The translations under genes and the position numbers were made by a program. DNA of 64,000 nt from Pisaster brevispinus (Eukaryota; Echinodermata; Asteroidea; Forcipulatida; Asteriidae), in the NCBI GenBank assembly GCA_023634235.1, contig JAMKCF010000014.1, positions 4,291,501-4,355,500 of the forward strand, in the 5' to 3' direction. The notes beneath the pieces are model-generated. The model was not told the origin of the DNA. It saw only the letters and a list, made by a program, of their open reading frames with translations, and searched no databases. This document shows positions 45,344 through 56,301 of the stretch, piece after piece. The first letter of the stretch is position 1; every line of letters starts with the position of its first letter.

Positions 45344-45497
45344 TCGCCAATCTGCCTGGTTGATTTTGCTGAATGGCCGAAAAGCATTCTGGGAAGGAAA
45401 AGGGAGCACTGTAGTGTAAGTCCCCTTTTCCTTCCCACACAGTGCCTTTCGGCCATTCAGCAAAGTCAACCAGGCGGTAACACCGATGAGGTCTCAA
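45344..45497. mobile_element. Fold-back MITE with GAGACC ends
   Basis: GAGACCTTATCGCCAATCTG and TTGCTGAATGGCCGAAA at the left mirror TTTCGGCCATTCAGCAAAGT and CACCGATGAGGTCTC at the right. GGAAGGAAAAGGG/CCCCTTTTCCTTCC forms the loop-proximal arm. Confidence 0.9.
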
Positions 45498-45924
45498 TCT
45501 CAGTCATATCCAGCCATATTAGCATCTTTTGTACCCTAAATTGTAAAGACTTCCACTCTATTTACTAGTTATTTAGCACTGCACTGAAATTTTCAGATCT
45601 GCAGCAGTAAAACAGTAAAACAACTAATAAGTAACCATTTACGTACATATATTTACACTGTCTTCTCTTCTTGTCGCTCACACAAGAACATGAGGGAGAG
45701 GGCCAACCCGAGGCAAGGGGCAATGCCAAGGAAGATGTCGTCGAGAAACTAGAACTGAGTAGAAACCAAGTTGTCATGGTTGTTGTTATAATGTTGAGCC
45801 GAGCGATGCATTGTTTGTCGTTTTTGTTTGCGTATGATCTTCATATTGACGTGATTGTGAGCATTCTTATGAACACCATGTGATGATGTGAGATATCATA
45901 TTCATAGATATGAAAAGAACTCAC

Positions 45925-46110
45925 CTGCATGCATGACTGCTCAGATTGCGGAAATAGATTTGTTCAGCCCCCACCAAAAATCACAGCTTCTTCCCTTGTA
46001 CGAACAACCGGTGGCTGCTACCATGTATTCCGATCCGATCCAGTGTGTGCAGTTTGTGCCTTGTTCATTCAACCTTGACGATCCGATTGTTGAACTAGAA
46101 TCCATGCATT
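45925..46110 (-). promoter_or_regulatory. Possible upstream non-coding exon of DIPK2
   Basis: On the minus strand a good donor GCATGCAG|GTGAGT ends at 45925, about 1.35 kb upstream of the acceptor at 44577. A 54-codon open frame within it (with GTNCTHWIGSEYM) stops 17 bases before the donor, so it cannot be spliced coding sequence. A 5'UTR exon is the simplest reading. Start unknown. Confidence 0.3.
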
Positions 46111-47778
46111 TCAAGTAGGTCTAAACTGTCCACTGGCGCACGCGGCGCTCTCACAACAAGCAAAGACAAATTTGTGGCATTTTTACTTTCTTTCAAAATG
46201 TATTCACATTTAAATTTAAATTTACCCCCCAAAAATTTTGTTTTTTAGTTCACCCCTGTTAGCACGTTTTGGCTTGTTTCGCAATACTGATATTTCCGAC
46301 AAAGCTTGATCCCATCACATACATTGGTCAAGTTTACTTTCAGAGAGATTTGTGAATTAAACGGTTTCGGTTAGAATTTATTTCTCCTATAAACTGTATT
46401 CAGAATACATCTACAATACAAACGGTAACAGTGACAGCACTGCTTATAATCCCTAAACATACAGTCAGTTAGAAATCACCACAGTACAAAGCTCTACTGT
46501 GGTTACCAATAAATATACAATTGTGTTTTAGTTATGTTTCTAGAAAAACAATTCTTGCTGTATTTACAATTAGAAATCTCTATAAATTGTTGGAATTCGA
46601 CTTTGTATTTTATTTTATTTTTTCTAATAGCATAAACTGGAACTTAGAACATAATCAAATTGAACAATTTGCCTGAAATGTTAAAGTGCACTGTTATTAA
46701 GGTTTTTATGTTTATTTTTAGAGATTGTCTTTACTTCAATGTTCATAATTTGTTACTGTCCTGTTCTGGAGATAACCAATTTGAGACATGTAAATGTTAA
46801 ATTTGTATCTTTTGAATATTAAGTGGACAATAAATAAATTGAATGAATTGAATCGAAACTTCAAAACTAACCACCGGTGTAAATTCTGCCACATGTTAAT
46901 TTGCATCCTTTTGCCGCATAGATTATAGATAAGTTTGCAGCGTTACCTAATTTCACATTCATTAGCTAAATAAATCGTCACTTTACTTCCGACAACAAGT
47001 TCATCGGACGACGAACGTAAAACTCTTTACTGGGTAAATGGAATAAGGTCTCATGAGAATCTCAAATTGATATCAGATAAAGTTTTGATAAACATCAATC
47101 AACAGTTTGTCCATCGAGGAAAAAACAGGAAGTTTGAAATAGTGCCCATTGAGTCAGTCAACTTTGTCACTGGATTTGACGCTACACATGCTTGAAGAGA
47201 TGATGCCACCACCAACCAGTCAAACTACAAGTACAACGATGGAGCGATACGATGCCTGAGTAGGGAAAGGGGGTAGGGGAGACGGGTACGTTGGTAGGCG
47301 GTGTCTTGCTGGGAGGTGCGGAACAGTGGTGGATCAGTGCCCTTGGCCGTGCATTTTTTGCTAAATTCCGAGGAAAATGGACACCGTCATTTTATTGTAT
47401 TCTTCGATGATAAGTGATACAACAACTCATCAGGTGGCTTTGATTTTGTGTTAGAAGTCGGAAACTTTCAAAGCTGGTCTTTCAAAATCACCCAACCTAA
47501 CCTGTCTTACGCAAACCAGGAAGAAATGGCTGTTTAATGTTTACTCAAAATATGTTTTAAAAAGTGTATTTTTAGCTTTAAAGCTTTTTTGCTTTTTTTA
47601 TGTCCTACACAGATTGTGTAACTTTGAAATTTAATTTTTTTTTTTTTTATGACTGCTGCATATGATATTGTGGCAAATCAATTCCATGTTTGGGTGTTTT
47701 TGGAAAAGGTTGCAACGAATTGCGCACAGTTGACTTGAGTAAAACTTTGCTGCTTTCTCACGAATCGTACCTGTCAAG

Positions 47779-50700
47779 ATGATGAAGATGGATGGAATGA
47801 AACGGGCGGCAAAGATCATGATGAGAGGGAGTGATCTTGCTGCGGTTGTCATCGACCAGAAATCAATGCAAGAATTGATCAATGGAAAACTTATATCCAG
47901 TATAAACAATGGTAAGACTGTGGTTTATCACTTTTTATTTTGTGTTCCTGCACTTCGCCTGGAACACCTCGTTTTTCTTCTGTTTTTCATACTTCTTCTT
48001 CTTTTCCTCTGCGATTGTCCACCAACAAAGACAAACTTCTCGAACGTCTAGTAATTTGAAAAATCTTAACTCTTGAACCACATAATGGATTTTTACAACC
48101 CCTTGGACAGGTCTTAAAAAACTTAACAAACGCCACACAGAGTGTGACCTCAATTGACCTTGACCTCCGGTTCAAATCTGAGGTAGACAACTTCATATCT
48201 CGAGAACCACCCATTTTACATCAGGCTGTAGGTCCTTGAGCCTGCTCAAACTTTAGCGCAGAGATTTCCAGTTTGACCTTTAAACTTCTGATCGAAATCG
48301 GACATTAAAGCTCACTTATGTATTGACACAATAGAAACCAGTCAACTCGCCCCAGCAAAGTCGCCCACTACAAAGTCGTCCCCTAGCAAAGTCGCCTCAC
48401 TATCAAACTCGCCCCCTCTCAAAGTCGCCCACTGACAGAGTCGCCCCCCGACAAAGTCACCCCTTCTTTATTCGCTACTTTATTTGGGTGATAGGAATCA
48501 GGATGGTTTATTTACTTTGTTTGCTCGTTTTTAAATTGAAGTAATAATCATTTGAATTTTCATATTTTGTTGTACTTTAGTTTATTTATTTTTTTATACT
48601 TGCTTGTGAAATGTTTGTCAAATTGTCTTCAATTTCAAGCCCTGAACTTTATTTATTTAATTTTTTTTTTACTTTACTTTATTGGGATGATAGGATGGTT
48701 ATTTACTTCTATATTTACTTGTTTTTAATTGAAGTAATATTTTTAATCAAGTTGTTACTTGGTTTTGGTGTACGTGCACGCTACTACTTGTCTGCTTTTA
48801 CCGTATCTGTTCAATTTCAAACCCCAACTTTTGTTAACAAAAATATTTAACTTTACTTTATTTTGGTGATGTCATTAATTTTTACTTGTTTCTTATTTAC
48901 TTGTTTTTAAATTAAGGTAGGCCCCCTATTGTTTTTTACCAACTTTTTTTACAACTCTCCCGAAAGCTAAAGCAAAAGCCTTCGTGAAAGACTCTACAAA
49001 GAGTTGTTCGCGTCAGGCCGCAAACAAATACATTTGAGCCATCACTTTGTGAAATGACTTTATCCCTCAACCTTTGGCATGGGGCGACTTTGTCGGGGGG
49101 GGGGGGGGGGGACTTTGTCAGTGGGGGCGACTTTGTGAGGGGCCACTTTGACAGGGGTGACTTTGTATAAGAGGGGGCGACTTTGTAGTGGGCGACTTTG
49201 TAGTAGGCAACTTTGCTGGGGGCAAGTTGACTGGCATCCACTGCAATAAGCGCTTTGGCTTGCTGTTCCTCTCCAGCGATCAAAGGTTTAAAGTCCACAA
49301 AACCTGATTGGTGTGCTACCAGTCTACAAAATGGTCTACATGTAATCCAAACAAATGCCAAAAGTGAGCAGTTTTGTTGGCCAAAAAAACAACAACACAC
49401 ATTTCTCAAGCTTGCACAGCCTTCAAACTTCTTTACATGTAGCTCTTTAGTAGTACAAGACGCTAACTTCAATAATGTCATGATGACGTCATCAGGTGTT
49501 GAATTACATGAAATCAAAGTTAAATATTTCAAAAAACATTAGTCATGAAACACACATAGTTGATTTTTATTTTATTTTTACATCATAAGTGTGACCTCAC
49601 TTGACCTTGACTTCCAGTTCAAACTGAAAGTTAAAATTTTAAGAAAATTCACCGGATGTTTTTAAAGAGCATGCAGGACACAGGATATTACATGTACATG
49701 TATTTCTGGCATGTGTCCGGTGCCAAATAGTGTCTGAGTGAAATGGACAGGAATGGACGCTATTTGCCAAGAAGTTACCTGAAAGTATTTTGCTGGAATG
49801 GTCGGCAGGAATGGACAGCATTTTGGCAAGACTACAGTATAAATTGGCAGAAAGTTAATGGCCACTTGATTTGGTTCGACACTTTCTGCCATGATAACCT
49901 TAAAACCCCAAATTATTTCAAGAAAATTTAATGCAATGTTAGTATGAGAAGTGAAACTGTAAAACGTCATGCATGTGAAACGAGACAAAGATACTGTTTT
50001 TAAATCATAACAAAATGTCCAACAAGACAGACACTCAACAACAAATCTGCAGATTAATCAAATATAAAATGCAATGTCACCATGATCGGCACCTACATGT
50101 AAGGAAGCAAAGAATTCTGTGCTTACGTCAAGTGTATTTCACAGGTCAGCAGGGAATTTTCACTTATAAATGCGCATGCATACTCCACATTACCAGGCAC
50201 TCTTCGCTTACACAGCTAGCGCAGAAATTCGGCACTTGCCAAGTAAGAAAAGAATGGTGATTGCAAGCACAGAATTCGGCAGTAAGCAGAGCCATGCAAT
50301 TGGCCCAAGGGCAAGTGAATGAGCGGACACACAGCAGACACTTTTTTGGCATGACACTGGCACTCTGCCAACTGAGCCGATCCCTATTAATGTTGACGGT
50401 CTCCGTATTTTGTCCATTTTTTTTGGTTGGCACCGGCCTGGGATCCAACTTCCCTGTTTGAAGCCTCGTAAGATAAAGCACTTTTTCCCCAAACAACTGA
50501 CAAAGCCTGAGCCCAACCGATGTTAACTTGAGCTGAACTACGGACAAGGTAGTTTTCTTATAAGAAGTTACAAAATGGTGGTTGTGCAAAATTCAAAATT
50601 TTTCAAATAGAACTTGATTATCCAATGCGCTTAGGGGCCGTTCAGAGTTAATCAGTGTTTAAATATTTCAAACTTGTTTTTTCCTATTTGGTTTGACACA

Positions 50701-53700
50701 TCCACCCACCCCAAATTTTGTTTTTTTAAATATTGACAGACTATTTAATATACCCTACTGAAGAACAAAGTAATGCCTCAAATGAAGTGGGTATTTTAGA
50801 TCAATGTTCTCCCAGCTCGGGAGTTTTCAATGGCTTGTCCTGGCTTCCAGCATAAAACTTTGAATTAAGGAAATTGTTGCCATCTCCCCATTAGGCAGGG
50901 TGGTCGGCTTCCAAAACCAGGCTGACCGGTAAGAATGGACAGCAATGCTAAATGCAACAATATGCACCAAATGGTAATATGTGATCTGTTGCATTTGGCA
51001 GTCAACTCGGATGTCATTCTTTGACTGAATTTGTTGCATTTAGCAGTGAAGTGACTTCATATACATGTAGGTTTGGGTGCTTCTATTGTATCTGAACAAC
51101 TTATAATGGGTATTTCAAAATATTTTTTATGGGAAAAGTATTGAGAAGTATGATGTAATATTAGGTAAGAATCATAACTCAAATCATATTCAAAAAACTG
51201 TATAATAACAGTTAACAGTTTCAAGTCACCACTACACATGGGCATACTGTTGCATTTAGCAGGGCAAACACCCTTGCCCAGTCCTTTCACAAACAGCATG
51301 CCTGCACATTGCAACAATGTATCCCTTGTTGCATTTTGTTGCATTTGGCATGGTTCTCATTTCAACTGTGTTGCATTCTGTTGTATTTAGCAGGGTATTG
51401 TAGAGAGACCCTAATGGGGGTTAGGGTTAATAGACGAGACAGACAATTTGGAAGATGTCGATGGGTATTTTTTTCCCCTTAAAAATTTCTTTTTTTCATT
51501 CATTTTAATTGCGAAATGAATTTTCGATTTTCAATTAACTTCGAAAAAAGATCGAAATATGTTTTAAACAGTTGATTATTCTGATTAGCCCTGTGTTCTA
51601 ATCTGGGCACTATTTGCTACCATTTGCAATGTTGTGATGTCTTGCGTGGACTGCCTGGCTTTTTAAGCCATGTCTGAATTAGCGGCTACAGCTACGGCTA
51701 TGGCTAGATTTCCGTGTCATGCGTGAAGTATAATAAGTCCTCAGCAATGGAAATTGATAAAAACCCGAATTGCCTGATCTGCCGGAACTGTTAAAAAAAT
51801 AATTAACGTTATTACCCGCTTAACTCTGCAAAAAAAATTCCTCAGAACTAGAAAACATGAAAATTTGACCGACTTTGTTGATCGCCTGATGGACAAAACA
51901 GACGGCAGGTACCAGACTATGCAACAGACGCACGCAAAGTGGCACTGTATTCGTAGTCGGGTAGCAATGCAACCGGGCATTGCAGGTCTGAACTCGCTTT
52001 GCAGTGTATGGGAATGTCGCTGACTGCGCCTGTTGAATAGTCTGGTACCTGCTTTCTGTTTTGTCCTTCAGGCGATCAACAAAGTCGGTCAAATTTTCAT
52101 GTTTTCGAGTTCCGGGGATATTTTTTTGCAGAGTTAAGTGGATAATTATGACAACAACTAATATCTTTGACTATCTAAATACAGTTCCGGCTGCCTCTGT
52201 TGCCAAATCTTTAAAAATAGTGTATTCTATTTCGAGTTCCGACAGTTTCCGGCAAATCGGGCAATTCCAGCTTTTACCCACACCCCTCAGCAACACCCTT
52301 TGCAAAAATTTGACCATAGTTGTAGCCGCCAGTTCGGATATATGGCCTTCGTGTACAAAAAATCCGGAGCTATTGAACGTTCTACAAACACGAGGAAAAA
52401 AAGAATGTTTACCTTTTACACCTTAGGCGATGGCGTGTGAAGAAAGAGATTTCACATTCTTTCTTTTTTATCAGGAAGTGCGATAAGTTTCATAACAGAT
52501 GGGTAGACAATAATGAAGTACAAGTTAAATTGTTATGGGGTTTGGTGTTTGAAATACAGTGGAAATGTGGTTTGTTGAAACTGTATTTGCAAACAGTGTT
52601 TTTTTTTTCCCTTGGGGGACAGTTAGCCTGCTGAGGGATTGTTCGAGAGGTTTCCCATACTACTTGAAAAACTAGGTGTCCCTGTATCGTTCTGGGCCCA
52701 GCTTCATAGCAGTCCAAAATTGCTTAACAAACTGGTGCTTACCAGAAATGAGCAGGACACCAAGTGACAAATGGTACATGTGACAAATTTGGCTGGTAAC
52801 CTTATTCTCTTAAGCATAATTTTTGTTTTGCTTAGCTACTTTTTGTATTCAGCTTTGAAACTGGTCCCTGAACTGTTTCTCTAAAACAAAACCAGCTTCC
52901 ATCTTGTCTGTGTCAAGTTTTTAAAGATGGAATTATGGCCAACTCACCAAGAGGCCCAACTTCATGACACTATTTACCACAACAATCTGGGCTTACAGAT
53001 CCCTTTAACACTAAGCATATGAACCTGTGGGCCGTAAGCGCAGAATTCAGTGGTAAGCAGAGCCATGAAATTGGGCCCTCTGCAACAGAGAAAGAGGGGT
53101 TTTTTTTAATGAAACTCTGGATATGAGCAAAAAAATGTATTAAGGAAATGGGAGAGTAGGCAACAAGTTCTTGAATGGCCTTTTCAAACCAGCAGGGTCG
53201 TTGCTGTGCGATACTTTATCGCAAGGAACGTTCCTGCAAGACCGAATCGCTATGTCTTTTATTCCAAATACCCTTTTTGTTTGTGGGAAAATCTGTAAAG
53301 CTTTTGTTTTGTAGGCCTAAACTTTCAATTCCTGTTGGGTAATACAGGTTTCGTTTCACAAAGGATCAAATTGCATGCATTGCAATGCTCAACAATTGTG
53401 TGTACGCGTGTGTGCTAATAGATTTTGCATTGAGTACCGTACAATGTATATATATTATTTGCGTTGCGCATCCATGTAAGCTACAGTGTGCTACATATAT
53501 GGATATGAGTGCCGAACATGCGTTCACTGCTCCAGTTATGTCTTTATCAGCCCTTTAATTTAAAACCGGTCATACAGTCATGTGACCATCTTTCAGCCAA
53601 CAGGACTAAGGTATTTATGAATTGATTTAACTCATTTAAACAATATCAAGTAATAAACCACGAGGGAAACTGACAGGGTAATTTTTTTTTTTTTATATTT

Positions 53701-54126
53701 GGGTTTGAACAAAGAAAAATTGACTGGAGCGGGACTTGAACCAACGACCTCCGGATTAACATACCGGCGCTCTACCAACTGAGCTACATGTAGGTCCAGC
53801 ATGTATGTTGGCGGTCTCCCTATTAGTCAATATCTTTGTTCGGGTGTGCCAGTCAGAAGCCATTCAACCGTTAGCTGCCGTGTAGCCAGGGATCACACCC
53901 AAGTTTACGATACAACCTGGGAAATTTGTTCAAACCCAATCATTTAAACAATGGTAGAACAAGATTTTATTTATTGTGTTACTTTTTTCTCCCGTTGATT
54001 CCAGTGAGCTTGGACTTACTCAAATGGTCTTACAATGAACCAAACTATGCATTCCCAGATGTGTTTTCAGCGTGGTCCGACTTGGATTCCGGATTCACTC
54101 AACTTCTGCAAGAGTATATGGAAGAG
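47779..54126 (+). CDS. Unrecognised gene, first two coding exons
   Basis: Exon A, 47779-47911, starts with ATG in A-at-minus-3 context. An in-frame TAA lies upstream at 47740. It ends AAC AAT G|GTAAGA (phase 1). Exon B, 54005-54126, follows GTTGATTCCAG and ends ATG GAA GAG|GTACGA. Joining them keeps the frame for 85 codons: a basic start (MKRAAKIMMRGSDL), IDQKSMQELINGKLISSI, then SYNEPNYAFPDVFSAWSDLD and FTQLLQEYMEE. No signal peptide or membrane segment is present. It looks soluble and mostly helical. I do not recognise the family; further exons are expected to the right. Phase agreement and balanced composition favour a real gene, but pairing of the two exons is inferred. Confidence 0.55.
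47930..48337. repeat. Dispersed repeat, left part
   Basis: CACTTCGCCTGGAACACCTC, then GTGTGACCTCAATTGACCTT and GACCTCCGGTTCAAATC. Similar words (GTGTGACCTCACTTGACCTT, GACTTCCAGTTCAAAC) are at 49590-49625, and GTGCGTGACCTCACATGACC at 56658. Part of a family that also includes the 56.3-kb element. Confidence 0.6.
48338..49234. mobile_element. 897-bp inverted-repeat element with arms made of CAAAGTCGCCC repeats
   Basis: The left end CCAGTCAACTCGCCCCAGCA and the right end TTGCTGGGGGCAAGTTGACTGG are inverted partners. Both arms (48338-48470 and 49075-49234) consist of irregular short repeats of CAAAGTCGCCC. The interior has three about 180-bp tandem units with TACTTGTTTTTAAATTGAAG/TAAT. A minus-strand 198-codon frame arises from the arm repeats and is not a gene. 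Confidence 0.85.
49430..49640. repeat. Dispersed repeat, right part, with one TGACGTCA
   Basis: ATAATGTCATGATGACGTCA then TTTTACATCATAAGTGTGAC. Related to 47930-48337 and 56302-57314. Confidence 0.55.
50090..50305. mobile_element. Fold-back MITE family M1
   Basis: GCAAAGAATTCTGTGCTTAC, TTCTTCGCTTACACAGC-like and GGCAGTAAGCAGAGCCATGC with AATTGGCCC at the right. Confidence 0.8.
50340..50450 (-). mobile_element. tRNA-derived SINE fragment (AGCTCAGTTGGTAGAGC family)
   Basis: CACTGGCACTCTGCCAACTG, AGCCGATCCC and TAATGTTGACGGTCTCCGTA follow the order of 53770-53830. Confidence 0.6.
50900..51400. repeat. Stretch with recurring TTGCATTTGGCA/TTAGCAG words
   Basis: GTTGCATTTGGCAG, GTTGCATTTAGCAG (three times) and inverted CTAAATGCAACA recur irregularly over 500 bp. 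A loosely repeated, unnamed element. Confidence 0.5.
51665..52350. mobile_element. Large fold-back element, about 685 bp
   Basis: Outer arms: GCGGCTACAGCTACGGCTAT and CATAGTTGTAGCCGCCAG. Middle arms: CCGAATTGCCTGATCTGCCG and CGGCAAATCGGGCAATTCC. Inner arms: AAATTTGACCGACTTTGTTG and CAACAAAGTCGGTCAAATTT, with GCAGGTACCAGACTAT/ATAGTCTGGTACCTGC. The right arm has about 80 extra bases. Confidence 0.85.
52692..52872. mobile_element. Fold-back MITE family M2
   Basis: GGGCCCAGCTTCATAGCAGT, AATGAGCAGGACACCAAGTG and TTTGGCTGGTAACCTTATTC; right end TTTGAAACTGGTCCC. Confidence 0.8.
52965..53083. mobile_element. Fold-back MITE family M1, short copy
   Basis: AACTTCATGACACTATTTAC at the left; GTGGTAAGCAGAGCCATGAA and ATTGGGCCC at the right. 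Confidence 0.8.
53640..53930 (-). mobile_element. tRNA-derived SINE (AGCTCAGTTGGTAGAGC family), full copy
   Basis: The reverse complement has TAGCTCAGTTGGTAGAGCGC and GGTCGTTGGTTCAAGTCCCG (boxes A and B). The body contains TTGTTCGGGTGTGCCAGTCA and AGCCAGGGATCACACCCAAG and is flanked by a T-tract. It ends about 75 bases before the exon at 54005. Confidence 0.85.
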
Positions 54127-54479
54127 GTACGAGACAAAAGTTTCTTTGCATTTTTTAAAACTACAAATCTCTCCGGTGTTTTGGGTTCACATAGCAAGCA
54201 CTTTTATTACAGGTTTCCTCAGGCTTGCAAGCTACATTGAATAAGTTCACTTATAAGGCATCCTTGGTTTCATTACCAGAAATATAAAATGGTAATACTT
54301 ATTATGATTCAATTCTCTACGTACACTCAAACTGTGGTTTCTTGATTTGTAGAGTTCAAGAAAAAAAGCTAAATGATACCAAACAAAGAAAAAAAGCTAA
54401 ATGATACCCCAAAAAACATCTTGATACTGGAAAAAATCAGTGTGGCAGTCACTAAAGATAGCGAGGTGCAGGCCTAGAA

Positions 54480-54630
54480 TAACATGGAGGCCATGGCCTT
54501 TGTTGCCCTGTTCTTGGCCTTGGTGCCCCTTCAAAAGTGTCCCATAAACTTTAAGAGTTTCCACTGCAAGGGCCCTTTGCAAACTGAACATGGCTTTGCC
54601 CTCTCAAAGATGAAATTCCAGGTCTGAGGT
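54480..54630. repeat. Dispersed repeat (CTTGGCCTTGGTGCCCCTTC family), copy 2
   Basis: Colinear with 41950-42090: TTGGCCTTGGTGCCCCTTCA, GGGCCCTTTGCAAACTGAAC, CCTCTCAAAGATGAAATTCC. Confidence 0.8.
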
Positions 54631-54807
54631 GGGCCGACTCTTGTTTGAATGGGCAGAGGAAGCACTTCCCGATCCTAGTAACAATTGTTTGCACATCTGC
54701 ATTTGGTCGCCCACAACCTTGTGGTGCTGTACATCAAACCCAAAACAGTGGCTGGTGAATCAGAGAGAGTGTGGATTTTGAAAATCCTGGTCATGACACT
54801 CTTGAGT

Positions 54808-55068
54808 GTGGCCCAATTTCATGGCTCTGCTTACCGCAAGCAAAGAATCGGCGCTTACGGAAGCAGGGAATTCTTTGCTTAATGTCATGCGTATTTTTGG
54901 GGTTAGCAGAGAATTTTTGTGCTTGTGCGCGTGTGTACTCCACGTTACTAGGCATTCTTCGCGTACACAACTAATGTAGTGCAGAAATTTGGCGCTTGCA
55001 CAGTAAGCGGAGGTTGGTGATCGCAAGCGCAGTATTCGGGGGTAAGCAGAGCCATGAAATTGGGCCCG
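54808..55068. mobile_element. Fold-back MITE family M1, full copy
   Basis: GGCCCAATTTCATGGCTCTG and CTTACCG at the left, GGGGTAAGCAGAGCCATGAA and ATTGGGCCC at the right. The interior is colinear with 31742-31993 (GCAAAGAATCGGCGC, AGGCATTCTTCGC). Confidence 0.9.
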
Positions 55069-56301
55069 GGCGTGTCTACCCAGTGAAACCATGGGCTTTA
55101 GGCTAACAAAAGGGATCCGGGTGTTTGGGCAGAACGAGAATCAAGTTCAAACAATGGGAGAACAAAGGGAAGTCCTTGATTTACCGGGTCGACAAACTTT
55201 TAAAAAAATTTGTTGTTATACCACGGTAATAGATTGTGAATTTGTATTGATCGAGAACTGACTACATGTATGTACTGTGCTACATGTACAAAGACCAATG
55301 TACAATGTATAGCCTGCTCAGGAGAACATGGGTGATGTACCCCACTGGGTACATTGCCTTGATCGTGACCACTGTTCGCCGTTTCCAGCGCCTTGCACAA
55401 TTAGAAATAGCCCCGGGTATGAGGTTGTAATTACGCCGGTACTAGGTAAATTGACTTACGTTCCGGTGCAGTGAAGCAATCAGGCCCGTTCGTCATTTAG
55501 TGCAATTGTTGTGTACAATTCGCACGCCACTGAAGTGTTCTCCAATTTTTTAAATTAAAGGTTGGCGCTGGGGGGGGGGGGGGGGCTATGCAAGCTTGAA
55601 GCCCTTACAGCGTGGGGTCCGTGGCCTGCCCAAGGGCCCGGGGCTTGCCCAAGGGCCCGGACAATTTTTTGATAGTGCATGCTCTGTGATCATAGTGAAT
55701 AGTGATGCACTCTAAGGTGATTCCTGATGGCCGCTTCCTCCTGACTTCTTTGAGCAAAGTTTTTAAAGATCACATTTGAAAGTCTCTGAAATGCATGAAC
55801 TTGAAAAAAAAGTAGGGCAAAAATGCAAAAAAAAATTTTAACTGGGAAGGACACTCATTCTTTTATTACTTCTGAGAGGAAAGACTTGTATGAAGCTGCT
55901 ACTTATAGACTGGGCACTATTTAAACAAGTGATTTTTTTGTTTCCTCCTCAATGTAAACTCAATTTATTACAAGGCTCCGAAATAGGTCCCTGGATTTTC
56001 AAATCTTAATCCTGTCATGCGACTTACACCATACTCTGTGGTGGATTAGATCTGTATTAAATGCCAGTTTGGTTCCTGGTCCTGCATATAAATAAGGAGT
56101 AGAGATGGGTTCACAAATTCATGTTACCCATTGAGCAGTGGGTAAATGTTCCCATGGCCAGTACTTTGAGATTTACATGTACTATGTTTCCAGCTTTTTC
56201 CCTGGTACTGCTGCACTTTGGGACGAGCCAAAAACCAGGGCTCAATTTCATAGCTCTGCTGCTTTTTGAGCAGCAGGAAATAGTTGTTTATTTAGTTTTT
56301 A

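Larger units (their letters stand above)
44577..47778. other. Divergent intergenic segment between DIPK2 (-) and an unidentified gene (+)
   Basis: No conserved coding exon was recognised. Holds a fold-back MITE at 45344-45497 and a possible DIPK2 5'UTR donor at 45925. Promoters for both genes probably lie here; no TATA box or defined motif could be supported. Confidence 0.5.
54127..56290 (+). other. Probable intron of the unrecognised gene
   Basis: No exon was recognised. Contents: the CTTGGTGCCCCTTC repeat at 54480-54630, an M1 MITE at 54808-55068, a poly-G run at 55571-55585 and a duplicated CCCAAGGGCCCGG word at about 55630-55661. Confidence 0.5.

Noticed and set aside
45653..45748. Possible terminal exon on the minus strand, 31 codons with a hydrophobic stretch (FLGIAPCLGLALSLMFL)
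   Set aside because: It has an AG before it and a stop after it, but there is no partner exon, no recognised family, and it is short enough to arise by chance.
45970..46118. Coding exon on the minus strand (54 codons, cysteine-rich)
   Set aside because: The frame stops before the good donor at 45925, so it cannot be spliced coding sequence; kept only as a possible 5'UTR exon.
48936..49532. 198-codon minus-strand ORF
   Set aside because: It arises from the CAAAGTCGCC arm repeats of an inverted-repeat element and has no domain-like sequence.
50164..50589. 141- and 102-codon minus-strand ORFs
   Set aside because: They cover an M1 MITE and a SINE fragment; similar frames appear in the M1 copies at 31.8 kb and 54.9 kb because the repeat itself is open.
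53926..54240. 104-codon ORF as a single-exon gene
   Set aside because: Only 54005-54126 lies between good splice borders; the rest is intron read-through.
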